Positions 33,301-44,866 of a stretch of 64,000 nt of DNA are shown piece after piece. Below the pieces are notes generated by a model. The model ran no database searches. It was not told the DNA's origin and worked only from the letters and a program-made list of their open reading frames with translations. Location of the stretch: positions 14,046,431 to 14,110,430 of the forward strand of contig NC_092686.1 in assembly GCF_964275005.1 (NCBI RefSeq), given 5' to 3'. Position numbers and translations under genes: made by a program. Every line of letters begins with the position of its first letter. Positions within the stretch are counted from its first letter, which is position 1. The DNA is from Diadema setosum (taxonomy: Eukaryota; Echinodermata; Echinoidea; Diadematoida; Diadematidae).

Positions 33301-34372
33301 CCCTCCCTCCTATTCTCCTTCCGATGTATATTATAATAATTATTATGTTATGTTATGCTACGGGGGCTGCACGCAAATCAAGCTACGCTTATGCTGTAGC
33401 CCCTCTGTATTATTCATTGTTGTATGTTTTGTTGTACTTTTGCTGTACATTGTACACAGGCAATGAACAAGAAAATACTTATATATAGTATTATATTTAT
33501 GATTGTACATGAATGTGTATATGTACAATGATGATACAGAAACCAATAAATCAAATCAAATCAAATCAAAACAATATGCATTCTATAATATAGAAAAATA
33601 TGACTTTCGGGCTTGGTATTCGCAAAATATTAAAGGGATTTCTAATTTACATTCTGTTTATATTATACTATCAATCTCTAGGTGGTGGAGGTGGTCTAGG
33701 AATTCACCGGCTGTTAAAACCACCGCAAGGCGGTAGGTGTGTTATTCTTTAATTTCGCTAATCATGCGTGTTGGCAGGATTGCATACCTTGTCTACATAA
33801 AACATGCGAAAATTGCCGTTTGAAGTACTTCTCCAGAATTCCCAGATAGTATAAGCGCTCACCATTATCTTCCCCAGTCTGTCTGGAGTAGAGTTTCTTT
33901 CATTTTAAATCTACATATGGACAAGTTTAGATCAATCAGAAACTCTAGTATATAGTAACTGAATTGTACTGATTATATAGCAAGACAAGACTCGACTCTC
34001 ATTCCATACAATGTAACGTTAATCGAAAACAGATGTCATTTTGCCCTACATCGCGCAAGTGGTATAGAATTTGTTTTATTACGTGTTTAATTAAACTTTC
34101 GTACATATGCTCTCTCACACGTTTTAATATGCTTGTGCACACACATATATATATCAATGATGTCATGTCTCTCACGGCACCACATCGGCTTTCACTGAAA
34201 AGACAAAGAGAGCCTAGTAACATTTCGGATTCTGTCTTGTTGCTCTTTTCTTGCCTCTGCAGTGCGAATGCAGAACATCGTGAAACGTGAAGTGAACGAT
34301 GCTTCAAAGGTGTCGAAGATGGAGAATGCCGATCTCACCAAACGTGACGTCAGTGATGTGGGCAATGAGTGA
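30361..34372 (+). CDS. Locus D: secreted Gly-rich peptide precursor (83 aa, four exons)
   Basis: Exons: 30361-30427 (signal peptide MKNFRIACLVLLVVGSLL, then VKES; donor GTGGGT), 30947-30970 (DAQGRGGR), 33682-33732 (GGGGGLGIHRLLKPPQG) and 34263-34372 (VRMQNIVKR, then EVNDASKVSKMENADLTKR, then DVSDVGNE and TGA). All introns are phase 1 with AG acceptors and GT donors; AATAAA is at 34591. I infer cleavage after the first KR, releasing a basic glycine-rich peptide, and perhaps after the second KR, releasing a 17-residue middle peptide. A host-defence role is the simplest guess from the charge pattern and gene amplification, but no known family is recognised. TATA box and leader are conserved with E and F. 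No defect is seen. Confidence 0.72.
31707..31881 (-). repeat. Foldback element with tRNA-like loop (locus D intron 2)
   Basis: The arms run from TGACAAATTG through GCACTGAATTGATCAG and the inverse. The loop carries CATGGGCGTACGTACTCGAG and GGATTCGAACC (inverse B box). It is the paralogue of the copies in the other introns and is closest to the one in F. Confidence 0.75.
33258..33568 (+). mobile_element. 5'-truncated LINE tail with (TCAAA)n end
   Basis: About 310 bp are present only in locus D, between GAAACAATATCT and AAACAATATGC, and absent at the same place in E and G. It contains a dyad (GGGGGCTGCACG and TGCTGTAGCCCC), TTGTTGTATGTTTTGTTGTAC, an AATAAA at 33545, and ends in repeated TCAAA. 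That is the pattern of a short 3' piece of a CR1/L2-type element. The target duplication is ambiguous because the flank itself repeats. Confidence 0.6.
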
Positions 34373-34399
34373 GGTGACGTCTCCCGTGCAGATGAAGTT

Positions 34400-36230
34400 T
34401 GAACCGTGTTTGGGAGTTTGGAAGCCCGCTACAACCGTCATGCTTTGTCTCCTTCTGAACAACTAGGGCCTACCTAGAGTATGAATTACTATGAAAATCA
34501 CAGTGATAATGATTAAACACTTCAACTGAAAATAATAAGTACGGCCTATAACTTTTCTTATAAATTACTTCTGTTTTTGGTACTTATATCAATAAACGTA
34601 AGCAAACTGCAAAACTTCTCCTTTGGTATTCTTCCTTCGTGTGGCGAGTTTTTTTTTTCTTATGACGTGCAGTGTGAAATTGTCTCATTTGTATCACAAG
34701 TCTGTTGGGGGTTTTTGTCCTCCCCCTTTGTGTCGTAAAAATGAGAAATCAAATGCGCTGTTCACGTAACATCCCTTGTTGTATACGGTATATTAACACT
34801 AAGGGCAACCAGTGCCATATAACATGTTGTTTTGGTGACAAAAGGAGCTATTGAGAGACGAATACAGTCAAAAGGAAAATAAAAAGGAGCACGATGAGCC
34901 TGTGTTATTAGCAATCGAGATGTTTTGCTATCAAATGAGCCAAACATGATTCCTACCCACAAGCATACTAGTAACCTAATCCTAATCCTCAGATCAAACT
35001 AAACTTAAAACCCTACCACAACTCTAATCCTAACCCTAAGTCCTTGGAGAGAATAAGGCTGGAGCACTGTCGCTGAAAAATGGCGTGTCAAGTCCAAGTT
35101 CAGTTTATTCCCATTAGTCATATAAATAAAGCTAGATATCATCGTTACGAATTAACTATGAATAGACAACTTCCGCAGAGGAAACAAGTATTATGACAAA
35201 AATTATGTAGGTCATACACTGATATGATTGTGTATACCAAAAAAGCTTACAACTGCAGTTTGATAGCAAACACTTAAACAGAGAAACAAAAAAGGCATAA
35301 TACATACAATTATGACAGGGGCCAACAAGAAGAACAATGGATTTTGTAAGACGATAACACTGTTCGTTTATACACACTTATATCTGTTGTTAGGAAAGAA
35401 AGGAGAAAAAAGAGAAAAAATGACAAGGAAAATCGAATGGCATATTTCAGGGGGAAAGTTATAAAAAAGATGTTGGATGACTGAATGCAGCAGTACTACT
35501 ATAGCACTTCAGCTGATGTTTCAGGGAAAAGTGTCGGTTACGCCATGGCTATAGACGCTCAATGAGGAGTCTGCAACCATTTGTTACTGGAGGACATGGA
35601 CAAAAAGAAAATGTGTCCAAAAATATTGAAATTCAAGGTATTTCAACCTTTCTTTAACACCATGGAGGAGCACTTGACTAGCTTCTTTGAGAAAGAAAAG
35701 AGGTACAACAATGATAATACTGCCCCGTTAGCATGCTTATGTTAGTAACAAGTAGAGATCCTTCTACTTTTTATTTTAAAAAAAAAGAAAGATTTCATGA
35801 ATTTGTCTTTATTTCAATTGCTAATGTATAGTTGCAACAGAGGAGGTGTATATGTGTTAAACTTAAGTAAAAGGTGGAGTTTTTTTTTACTAATCATACA
35901 TAAAAACAAAATTATAAAGACAGTCAAAGTTTTTTTATTTTTATTTTTGAAGAATTATGATTATGAAACTGTAACGCGGTCATTCGTCTGTAGTTATTAG
36001 CTAGGCAGTCAACAGGCTTTCAATCCCTATTCCTTTTATATTTTTCTTTTGGGACAATTGTAAGCGCTGTTTGTATGAGTAGTTTGGAATTTCAACCACG
36101 TTGTCCGGTTGACTAAACATCAAAGCCCCATATTTGTTTTGCACAGGACCACCCTACTTCTATATAATTTGTTGTCCGGCACAATGACACTATTTCACTT
36201 GGAGGGAAATAAAAGGCTCATCATTGTATG
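34400..36230. other. Intergenic part of the array unit between D and E
   Basis: This is non-coding DNA shared by all Gly-rich units: the 3' UTR end with AATAAA, then AGCTATTGAGAGACGAATA, CTAACCCTAAGTCCTTGGAG, the CACTTCAGCTGATGTTTCAG block and the proximal 5' flank. The copies before E and G are close to each other. No protein-like frame is conserved between copies, which argues against a hidden gene. Confidence 0.6.
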
Positions 36231-36234
36231 GGCT

Positions 36235-36243
36235 TATAAAAAG
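36235..36243 (+). promoter_or_regulatory. TATA box of locus E
   Basis: TATAAAAAG lies 164 bp before the ATG, in the same context as D. Confidence 0.75.
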
Positions 36244-36398
36244 TGCACGGATAGTAAATTCTCAATAGATGTATTTGATGGATCAGCAGGTAAATGAAAC
36301 CGAGAGCTGCTAAGAAGGGTCCAGAGGGTCTACCGTGGCAGATAGCAGAAGACACTTGCCTTCAAAAAAGTCTCGGATCTATCACTCGCTAAGAAAAA

Positions 36399-39300
36399 AT
36401 GAAGAACTTTCGGATTGGCTGCCTAGTCCTTCTAGTTGTCGGATCTCTGCTCGTGAAGGAAAACGGTAGGTAGAATGGATTTATCGATTATGTCCTCTTT
36501 ATTTCTTTGTCATGAATGAATAGTTTCACAGATCGTTTTATGTGGTAACATTACCTTCAATAATATAGTGGCAGTAAAATTTCAAGTAAGCGTATCATTG
36601 CAATCTTACGCCACATACATTTTAATCTCCACCAACCGCAAATACAAAACACACACACACACACACACACACACCCTTACATTTTTGAGGTGAATTTTTT
36701 CATTGCATTCTTTCATGGCATTGTATAGTTTTAAGCGCGGCGAACTTAAACATCATAAAGGCACTGTTTTAATTAGTTGATCCATTATTGTAGATTCTTT
36801 AAACCTGTTTTTCGTGTCATCTTCTGAAGATTTAGTGTTTCAGTGATAATGGGTTGTTACGTTGAGTCTTTTCCTGTCTTAATTCTGCCCGCTTGTATAA
36901 AGATTCACCACTCCTCTAGTTTTGCTCAGGAAAACACGAATTTGGAGAAATCTGTCAAATGTCCATTACATCCAATCCTATTTTGATATTCTTGTTCTCC
37001 TCCTTTTTCAACAGATGCACAAGGCAGAGGTGGTAGAGGTATGTTAGTGCTATCAACTTTCATAGTGTATTCGTTTTACACAGCAACATCACAAACTCAT
37101 TAATTTAACGTTACTCTCTGATGAAGCTTTTTACTTAATGTTTTTGCTGCTCATAAATTCCTTATTTATTCTTCTGTGTAGGACAACGTGTAGGACAACA
37201 AAAGCATGTATGGAACTCTGACCATAGACTGTTTTCTTGTGGTAATTCTCATGTGGATCCATAAAAGCTTAGAACAAAATGTAAAACAGAGACCATGTAT
37301 ACTATCAACTTAATGAACCTAGGGGCTGTTCATCCAAGCACCAATGTGGGTCTACTTGAAGAGTTTGTTTGCAAAAACCGATAAGTCCATTTTTGAAGAT
37401 TTTGAAGTACGGTCTCTGTTATAAAGTACAAAATAATACCTTTTAAATGATATATTGGTCACTACATATAAAGGTATATTTTCGAAGTTATGGTCAAAAG
37501 AAGCAAATATTTTCTTATTATTCTCTTTATTTTTCTTGACCTTTAATCGCAAATATCTCCTTTTGACAAATATGGACTTATCGGTTTTTGCAAACAAACT
37601 CTTCAGTCTTGATTTGGGATGCTGCGGCATCAGCTCGTATAATTCAATTCACAAAGTTCGATCTAACGGAGTTAATTAAACTTATATTAAGTTAATAAAG
37701 GATGCAAGAGCCCAATTTCCAATTCAGTTACTGTACGTTAACATGGTAAAACATTCATATGATTTCCGGCATTCGCGTAAAATCAACGACTATTTTCTTT
37801 CTCTTTCTTTCCCTCTGGTCAACTCTCAGTGATTGACTCCATGAACTTGGTACTATATAAACGCATGTGTTCTGTGAGAAGATTGTGTTGGGTAAATGAT
37901 TGAATGAAATTCGTTGAATCGTCTTGTAGCCTACAAGTTGTAGGGGTACTTATGAAGACTGATGTTTGTACTTCATCATATATTTGTGTCAACTCGTTTT
38001 TCCAAATATTAAATATAGATAATCATTATTGACCAAAATATTACGATAGTTATTGAGAAACAATTGTTCTTTGGAGTGAATACATGTCTTTGAGTGATAA
38101 ATTGCCCTACATCGACGTAAATAAGCACTGAATTGATCAGTGTTTCAGTAGTGGCCATGATAAAAGTAATCATGGGTGTACGCAGGATTCGAACATACGA
38201 CCTCCTGATCATTTCAGTGCTTATTTACGTCGATGTAGGGCAATTTGTTAATCAGTTGCTCAAGTCGTATGTGGCCACATTGTTTCTAAATGGCATAGAG
38301 TACTCATAGGCTTTTCTTTTTTCTTTGGCAATAAATGTAATTTGTCGCTAAAATATTGATGGGAATTTACCAAAGGGAGACACAGTAGTTAAAATCACGG
38401 TAATAATTATAAGACTATCTTAAAAGCAAGGTATGTAGAATAAAGGATGTGTGCTGTGAAAACAGCTATTATTCACTGACTTCACTGACTGACTTACAAC
38501 AGTCAGTCACTGACTTCACTGATTTCACTGACTTCACTGACTGACTTACAACAGTCAGTCACATGACATTCTCTGACAATAAGGGATTTACTAATCACAT
38601 AGATACCAAGAAGTGTAGTCAATAAAAACATTTCAAGCGGAGTGCCGTCGAGGACAATATTAACTAACAGCGTTTCTAGTGCATTGCTAAAGAGCATGAA
38701 GATTATTACATTGCAGATTGAGAGATAATTTGCTGGCTCGTATCCACTGAGTATAAAACATCTTGTAACTTTTTATTGATAACGTGAAGAGGAATTTGGC
38801 GGTTTCTATGAGAATAGAAAGGTAAGAGTCATCGCCAAATAAAGGGAGAGAGAGCTTTTAACACAACATCTATGAAAATCGATGATGTAAATAACATACT
38901 ATACCTTACTGATACATTAAAAAAAATTGAAATTGGCATATATACAATTACATAAGCTTTTTCTTTGTATTAGAATAACTTTTGCAATTTTTGTGGCAGA
39001 GGGCACCACATCAGACATGCACTCTACGAAAAATAAGTGAAACTTTGCATGTTAAAAGGTCGGATCTATGAAAGTGAAAGTTGCACCTTCAAAGATGTTC
39101 CGATTGTGACAATGGTCGTGAAGGTGCAAAGTAGCGCCTGGGTGTGACATTGGTAAAGGTGGAAAGTTGAACCAATTTTTCTTAGATTGTAAGTGACAGA
39201 CTATCTGTTAGTTTATGCACAAGAGGATTTACAGAACAATCAATTATAAGTCTCACTGAAAATGATTTCCACTACGATCATAATCCATGCTCTTTTTATC

Positions 39301-40129
39301 TGTTAATCTTGAAACAATATCTATAATCAAACAAAATGTATTCTATAATATAGAAAAGTATGGAGTTCGGACTTGGTATTCGCAAAATATTAAAGGGATT
39401 TCTAATTTACATTCTGTTTATATTATACTATCAATCTCTAGGTGGTGGAGGTGGTCTAGGAATTCACCGGCTGTTAAAACCACCGCAAGGCGGTAGGTGA
39501 TATTATTCTTTAATTTCGCTAATCATGCGTTTTGGCAGGATTGCATACCTTGTCTACATAAAACATGCGAAAATTGCCGTTTGAAGTACTTCTCCAGAAT
39601 TCCCAGATAGTGTAAGCGCTCACCATATCTTCCCCAGTCTGTCTGGAGTAGAGTTTCTTTCATTTTAAATCTACATAATTATGGACAAGTTTAGATCAAT
39701 CAGAAACTCTAGTATATACTAACTGAATTGTACTGACTATATAGCAAGACAAGATTCGACTCTCATTCCATACAATGTAATGTTAATCGAAAACAGATGT
39801 TATTTTGCCCTACATTGAGCAAGTGGTATAGAATTTGTTTTCTTACGTGTTTAATTAAACTTTCGCACATGTGCTCTCTCACACGCTTTAATATGCTTGT
39901 GCACACATTATGAATGATGTCATGTCTCTCACGGCACCACATCGGCTTTCACTGAAAGGGCAAAGAGAGCCTAGTAACATTTCGGATTCTGTCTTGTTGC
40001 TCTTTTCTTGCTTCTGCAGTGCGAATGCAGAACATCGTGAAACGTGAAGTGAAGGAAGCTCCGGAGGTGTCGAAGATGGAGAATGCCGATCTCACCAATC
40101 GTGACGTCAGAGATGTGGGCAATGACTGA
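36399..40129 (+). CDS. Locus E: secreted Gly-rich peptide precursor (83 aa, four exons)
   Basis: Exons: 36399-36465 (MKNFRIGCLVLLVVGSLL, then VKEN; donor GTAGGT), 37015-37038 (DAQGRGGR), 39442-39492 (same cassette as D, GGGGGLGIHRLLKPPQG) and 40020-40129 (VRMQNIVKR, then EVKEAPEVSKMENADLTNR, then DVRDVGND and TGA). AATAAA is at 40407. The second dibasic site of D (KR) is NR here, so only the first KR is common to both. A TATA box is at 36235 and an upstream open frame at 36294-36392. The unit is 6.04 kb from D start to E start. A 249-bp MITE and a foldback element lie in intron 2. Confidence 0.72.
36652..36674. repeat. CA microsatellite
   Basis: A run of CA lies in intron 1 of locus E. Similar short CA runs occur at 60016-60033 and in the two 547-bp units of locus H. 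Confidence 0.9.
37357..37605. mobile_element. 249-bp MITE, second copy (locus E intron 2)
   Basis: It has the same length as and is nearly identical to 13306-13554, with perfect ends TGAAGAGTTTGTTTGC. The empty site is visible in D, F and locus 1 (GGGTCTACTTGATTT). The right flank carries a few extra bases, so the target duplication is not clean. Confidence 0.88.
38095..38250 (-). repeat. Foldback element with tRNA-like loop (locus E intron 2)
   Basis: This is the most symmetrical copy in the window. About 46-bp arms, including CTACATCGACGTAAATAAGC and its exact inverse, surround a 64-bp loop with CATGGGTGTACGC and GGATTCGAACA. Confidence 0.78.
38477..38568. repeat. CACTGACTT minisatellite
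   Basis: Repeated TTCACTGA and CTGACTTACAACAGTCAGTC words, two rounds of about 50 bp. Paralogous introns have a single ACAACAGTCAGTCAC, so the expansion is specific to locus E. Confidence 0.8.
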
Positions 40130-40608
40130 GGTGATGTCTGCGGTGCAGATGAAGTTTGAACCGTGTTTGTGGGTTTAGAAGCCCACCACAACCGCCATGC
40201 TTTGTCTCCTACTGGCCAACTGGGGCCTATATACTTACAGCATGAATTATTATGGAAATTACAGTGATACTCATTAGACACTACAGCCAACCGGTGCTGA
40301 ACATAAGAACAGGGAGGTGGAAGAGAGAGCCCTTCCACCTTCCTGTTAAGAAGTAGAGCCTACATCACTTTCTTATGAATTACTTCATGTTTTTGCTACT
40401 TATATCAATAAACGAAAGTAAACTGTAAAACTTGTCCTTTGGTTTTCTTTCTTCGTGTGGCGTGTTGATTTTTCTTATGACGTGCAGTGTGAGATTGTTT
40501 CCGTATCACAAATATTGTATGTTATTTTATCCTCTGCCTTTGTATCGTAAAAATGAGAAATCAAATTCGCTGTTCACGTAACATCCCTTATTGTATTATC
40601 TACCGATA

Positions 40609-40749
40609 CACTCTAAAAACGCAAATGTTGCATCCAACATTTAAGATAACATTTTAAATGTTGAATCTAGCAGGAAAACCAACACTTTGAAAATGTTGTC
40701 ACTCCTCGGCCCTTTTAAATGCTAATTCAAAATTTGTGTTTTTAGAGTG
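40609..40749. mobile_element. 141-bp TA-target MITE
   Basis: The ends are CACTCTAAAAACGCAAAT and the inverse of CACTCTAAAAACACAAAT, flanked by TA on each side. The neighbouring units have the same flank without it (ACACTAAGGGCAACC). This fits a Tc1/mariner-type MITE. Confidence 0.8.
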
Positions 40750-42224
40750 TACTAAGGGCAACCAGTGTCATCTAACATGTTGCTTTAACGACAAAAGGAG
40801 CTATTGAGAGACGAATAGAGTCAAAAGGAAAATAAAAAGGAGCATGATTAGTCTGTGTTATTAGGAAACGAGATGTTTTGATATTAACTGAGCCAAACAT
40901 AATTCCTACCTAACCTAGATCAAACTAACCCTAAAACCCTACCACAACTCTAATCCTAACCCTAAGTTCTTGGAGAGAATAAGACCGGAGCACTGTCGCT
41001 GAAAAATGGCTTGTCGCCGCATCCGCCACTTAACGGACGTCTGAATAAACCCAAATTATCTGAATAAACCCAAATTATGTGGTGAGTATTGAAATTCAAG
41101 CCCAAGTTCACTTTATTCCAATTAGTCTATTATAACTAGATATCATCGTTATGAATTAACTACGAATAGACAACTTCTGCAGAGGAAACATTATGACAAA
41201 AAGAATGGAAGTTCTACACTGATATGATTTTGTATACCAAAAAAGTTTACAACTGCAGTTTGATTCCAAGCGCTAAAACAGAAAAACAAGAAAGGCATAG
41301 TACATGCGATTATGATAGGGGACAACAAGAAGAACAATGGACTTTGTAAAACGATAACACTGTTCTGTTATACATAGTTATATCTGTTGTCAGGAAAGAA
41401 AGGAGAAAAGATAGAAAAAAAGTAAAAAGGAAAATTGAATGACATGTTTCAGGGGGAAAATTACAAAAAGATAGTGAATGATTGAATGCAGCGGCACTAC
41501 TAAGGCACTTCAGGTGATATTTAAGGGAAAAGTGTCAGTTACGCCATCGCTAGACGCTCAATGAGGATTCTGCAACCATTCGTTACTGGAGGACATGGAC
41601 AAAAAGAAAATGTGTCCGAAAATATTGAAATTCAAGGCATTCAATCTTTCTAACATGATGAAAGAGCACTCGACAGGCCTCTTTGAGAAAAAAAAAATAA
41701 AAATAATAATACTGCCCTGTTACCATGCTTATGTCAGTAACATGTAGAGAACCTTGTGCTTTTTATCTTAAATAAAGAAAGATTTCATGCATTTTTTTCT
41801 TTCTTTCAATTGCTAATGTATAGTTGCAACAGAGGAGGTGTATATGTGTTAAACTTATGTAAAACGTGGACTTTTTTACCAATCATGAATAAAAACAAAA
41901 TTATAAAGACAGTCAAAGTTTTTTTTATTTTTATTTTTGAAGAATTATGATCATAAAACTGTAACGCGGTCATTCGTCTGTAGTTATTAGCTAGGCAGTC
42001 AACAGGCTTTCAGTCCCTATTCCTTTTATATTTTTCTTTTGGGACAATTGTCAGCGCTGTTTGTATGAGTAGTTTGGAATTTCAACCACGTTGTCCGGTT
42101 GACTAAACATGAAAGCCCCATATTTGTTTTGCACGGGACCACCCTACTTCTATATAATTTGTTGTCCGGCACAATGACACTATTTCACTTGGAGGGAAAT
42201 AAAAGGCTCATCATTGTATGGGCT

Positions 42225-42233
42225 TATAAAAAG
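42225..42233 (+). promoter_or_regulatory. TATA box of locus F
   Basis: TATAAAAAG lies 161 bp before the ATG. The upstream open frame of D and E is absent because its ATG is changed to AGG. Confidence 0.75.
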
Positions 42234-42385
42234 TGCACGGATAGTAAATTCTAAATAGATGTATTTGGTGGATCAGCAGGTAAAGGGAACCAAGAGCTGC
42301 TAAGAAGGGTCCAGAGAGTCTACCTTGGCAGATAGCAGAAGACACTTGCCTTAAAAAATATCTGATCTATCACTCGCTAAGAAAA

Positions 42386-44827
42386 ATGAAGGACTTTCGG
42401 ATTGCGTGCCTAGTCCTTCTAGTTGTCGGATCTCTGCTCGTGAAGGGAAGCGGTGGGTAGAATGGATTTACAATTGTATTTCTTTCTAATGAATGAATAA
42501 TTTCACAGATCATTTTATGTGGTAACATTGCCTTAAATATAGTCGATTCAAAATTTCAAATATGCGTATCATTGCAATCTTAGACCACATACATCTTAAT
42601 CTCCACCGACCATAATAAGAAAGCCACACACATGCAATTTTGAGGTGAATTGTTTCATTGTATTATTTCATGGCAGTGTATAGATAGTTTTAAGCGCGGT
42701 GTACTTAAAAACTGTGTTAGTTGATTCATTATTGTAGATTCTTTAAGCCTACTTTTCATGTCATCTACTGAAGATTAATTGTTTATGTGACAATTGGGTT
42801 GTTACGTGGAGACTTTCACTGTCTTAATTCTGACCGCTCGTAACTTATAAGAGTCGCCACTCCTCTTTTTGCTCAGGGAAATACGAATTTGGAGAAATCT
42901 GTTAAATGTCCATTACATTCAATCCTATTTTGATATTCTTGCTCTCCTCCTTTTTCAACAGATGCACAAGGCAGAGGTGGTAGAGGTATGTTAGTGTTAT
43001 CAACTCTCATAGTGTCTTCGTTTTACACAGCCACTTCACAAACTCATTATTTTAACGTTACTCTCTGATGAAGCTTGTTACTTAATGTTTTTGCTGCTCG
43101 TAAATTCCTTTTCTTATTTATTCTAATGAATTTTCGACAATCTTCAAGTCAGACACAACGTGTAGGACAACGAAAACATGCATGGAACTCTGACCGTGGA
43201 TTCTGACCATAATTCTCATGTGGATCCATAAAAGCTTCGAACAAAATGTAAAACAGAGACCATACTATCAACTTTATATTGAACTTTATAGGGGCTGTTC
43301 ATCCACGCACCAATGTGGGTCTGCTTGATTTGGGATGCTGCGGCACAAACTCGTATAAGTCAATTCACAAAGTTCGATCTAACGGAGTTAATTTAAGTTG
43401 ATATAGAGCGCAAGAGCCCAATTTGCAATTCAGTTACGTTTGCATAGTAAAACATTTATATGATTTCCCGCATTCGCGTAAAATCAATGACTATTTTCTC
43501 TTTCTTCCCCTTTGGTCAGCTCTCAAAGATTGACTCCATGAACTTGGTACTATATAAACGCATGTATTCTGTTGGAAGATTGTGCTGGGTAAAGGGATTG
43601 AATGAAATTTTTTGTATCGTCTTGTAGCCTACAAGTTGTAGGGGTATTTATGAAGACTGACGTTTGCACTACTGATGTTTGTACTTCATCATAATGTTTG
43701 TGTCAACTCATTTTTCCAGAAATTGAATATAGATTATCCTTATTGACTAAAATATTACGATAGTTATTCAGAAAAAATTATTCATTAGAGTGAATACATG
43801 CTTTTGAGTGACAAATTGCCCTCGACTTAGATAAGCACTGAATTGATCAGTGTTTTAGTAGTGGCCATGATAAAAGAATTCATGGGCGTACGTACTCGAG
43901 ATGGATTCGAACCTACGAGCCCCTGATCAATTCAGTGCCCATTTGCAGTACGACAATGTAGGGCAATTTGTCAATCAGTTGCTCAAGGCGTGTGTGGCCA
44001 CATTGCTTCTAAATGGCATACAGTACTCACAGCTGTCTCTTTTTTCTTTGGCAATAAATGTCATTTGTCTCTAAAATATTGATGAAATTTACCCAAGAGA
44101 GTACACAGTAGTTAGAATATGGTAATATAAGACAATTGTAAAAGCAAGTTATGTAGAATAAAGGATGGGTGCTGTGAAAAACAACTATAATTCAGAGGTA
44201 TAATCTTACAACAGTCAGTCACGTGACATTCTCTGACAATAAGGGATTTACTGATCACATAGATACCAAGAAGTGTAGTCAGTGAGAACGTTTCAAGCGG
44301 AGTGCCATCGAGGACAACATTATCTAACAGTTTTTCTAGTGAATTGATAAAGAGCATGAGATTATTATTTTGCAGATTGAGAGATAATTTGCTGGCTCGT
44401 ATCCACTGAGTATAAAAACATCTTGTAACTTTTTATTGATAACGTGAAGAGGAATTTGGAGGTTTCTATGAGAATAAAGAGGTAAGAGTCATAGCCAAAA
44501 AAGGGAGGGAGAGAGAGTTTTAACACAACATATATGAAAATCGTTGATGTGAATAAAATGTAAAAGTTGGCGTAACAGACTACCTTAATGGTACACCAAA
44601 ACAATTGTCATTCATCGTGAATGCGTATTGTCAACAGATACAAAATATTGTCTGTTAGAAAGCCACTCCAACGGGACTGTAATGCTGCGACTTTTTTTTT
44701 TTTTTTTTTTTAGCAAGATCTCATTGTGGATCGGACATGAAAATTTGCTTAAAGGGGAAGGCAGTGGGAATCAGTGGTAATCCTGGGGGTGATTTTTCCA
44801 ATCCTTGTGGGATTCATTTAAGAGTAC

Positions 44828-44866
<39 letters not shown>

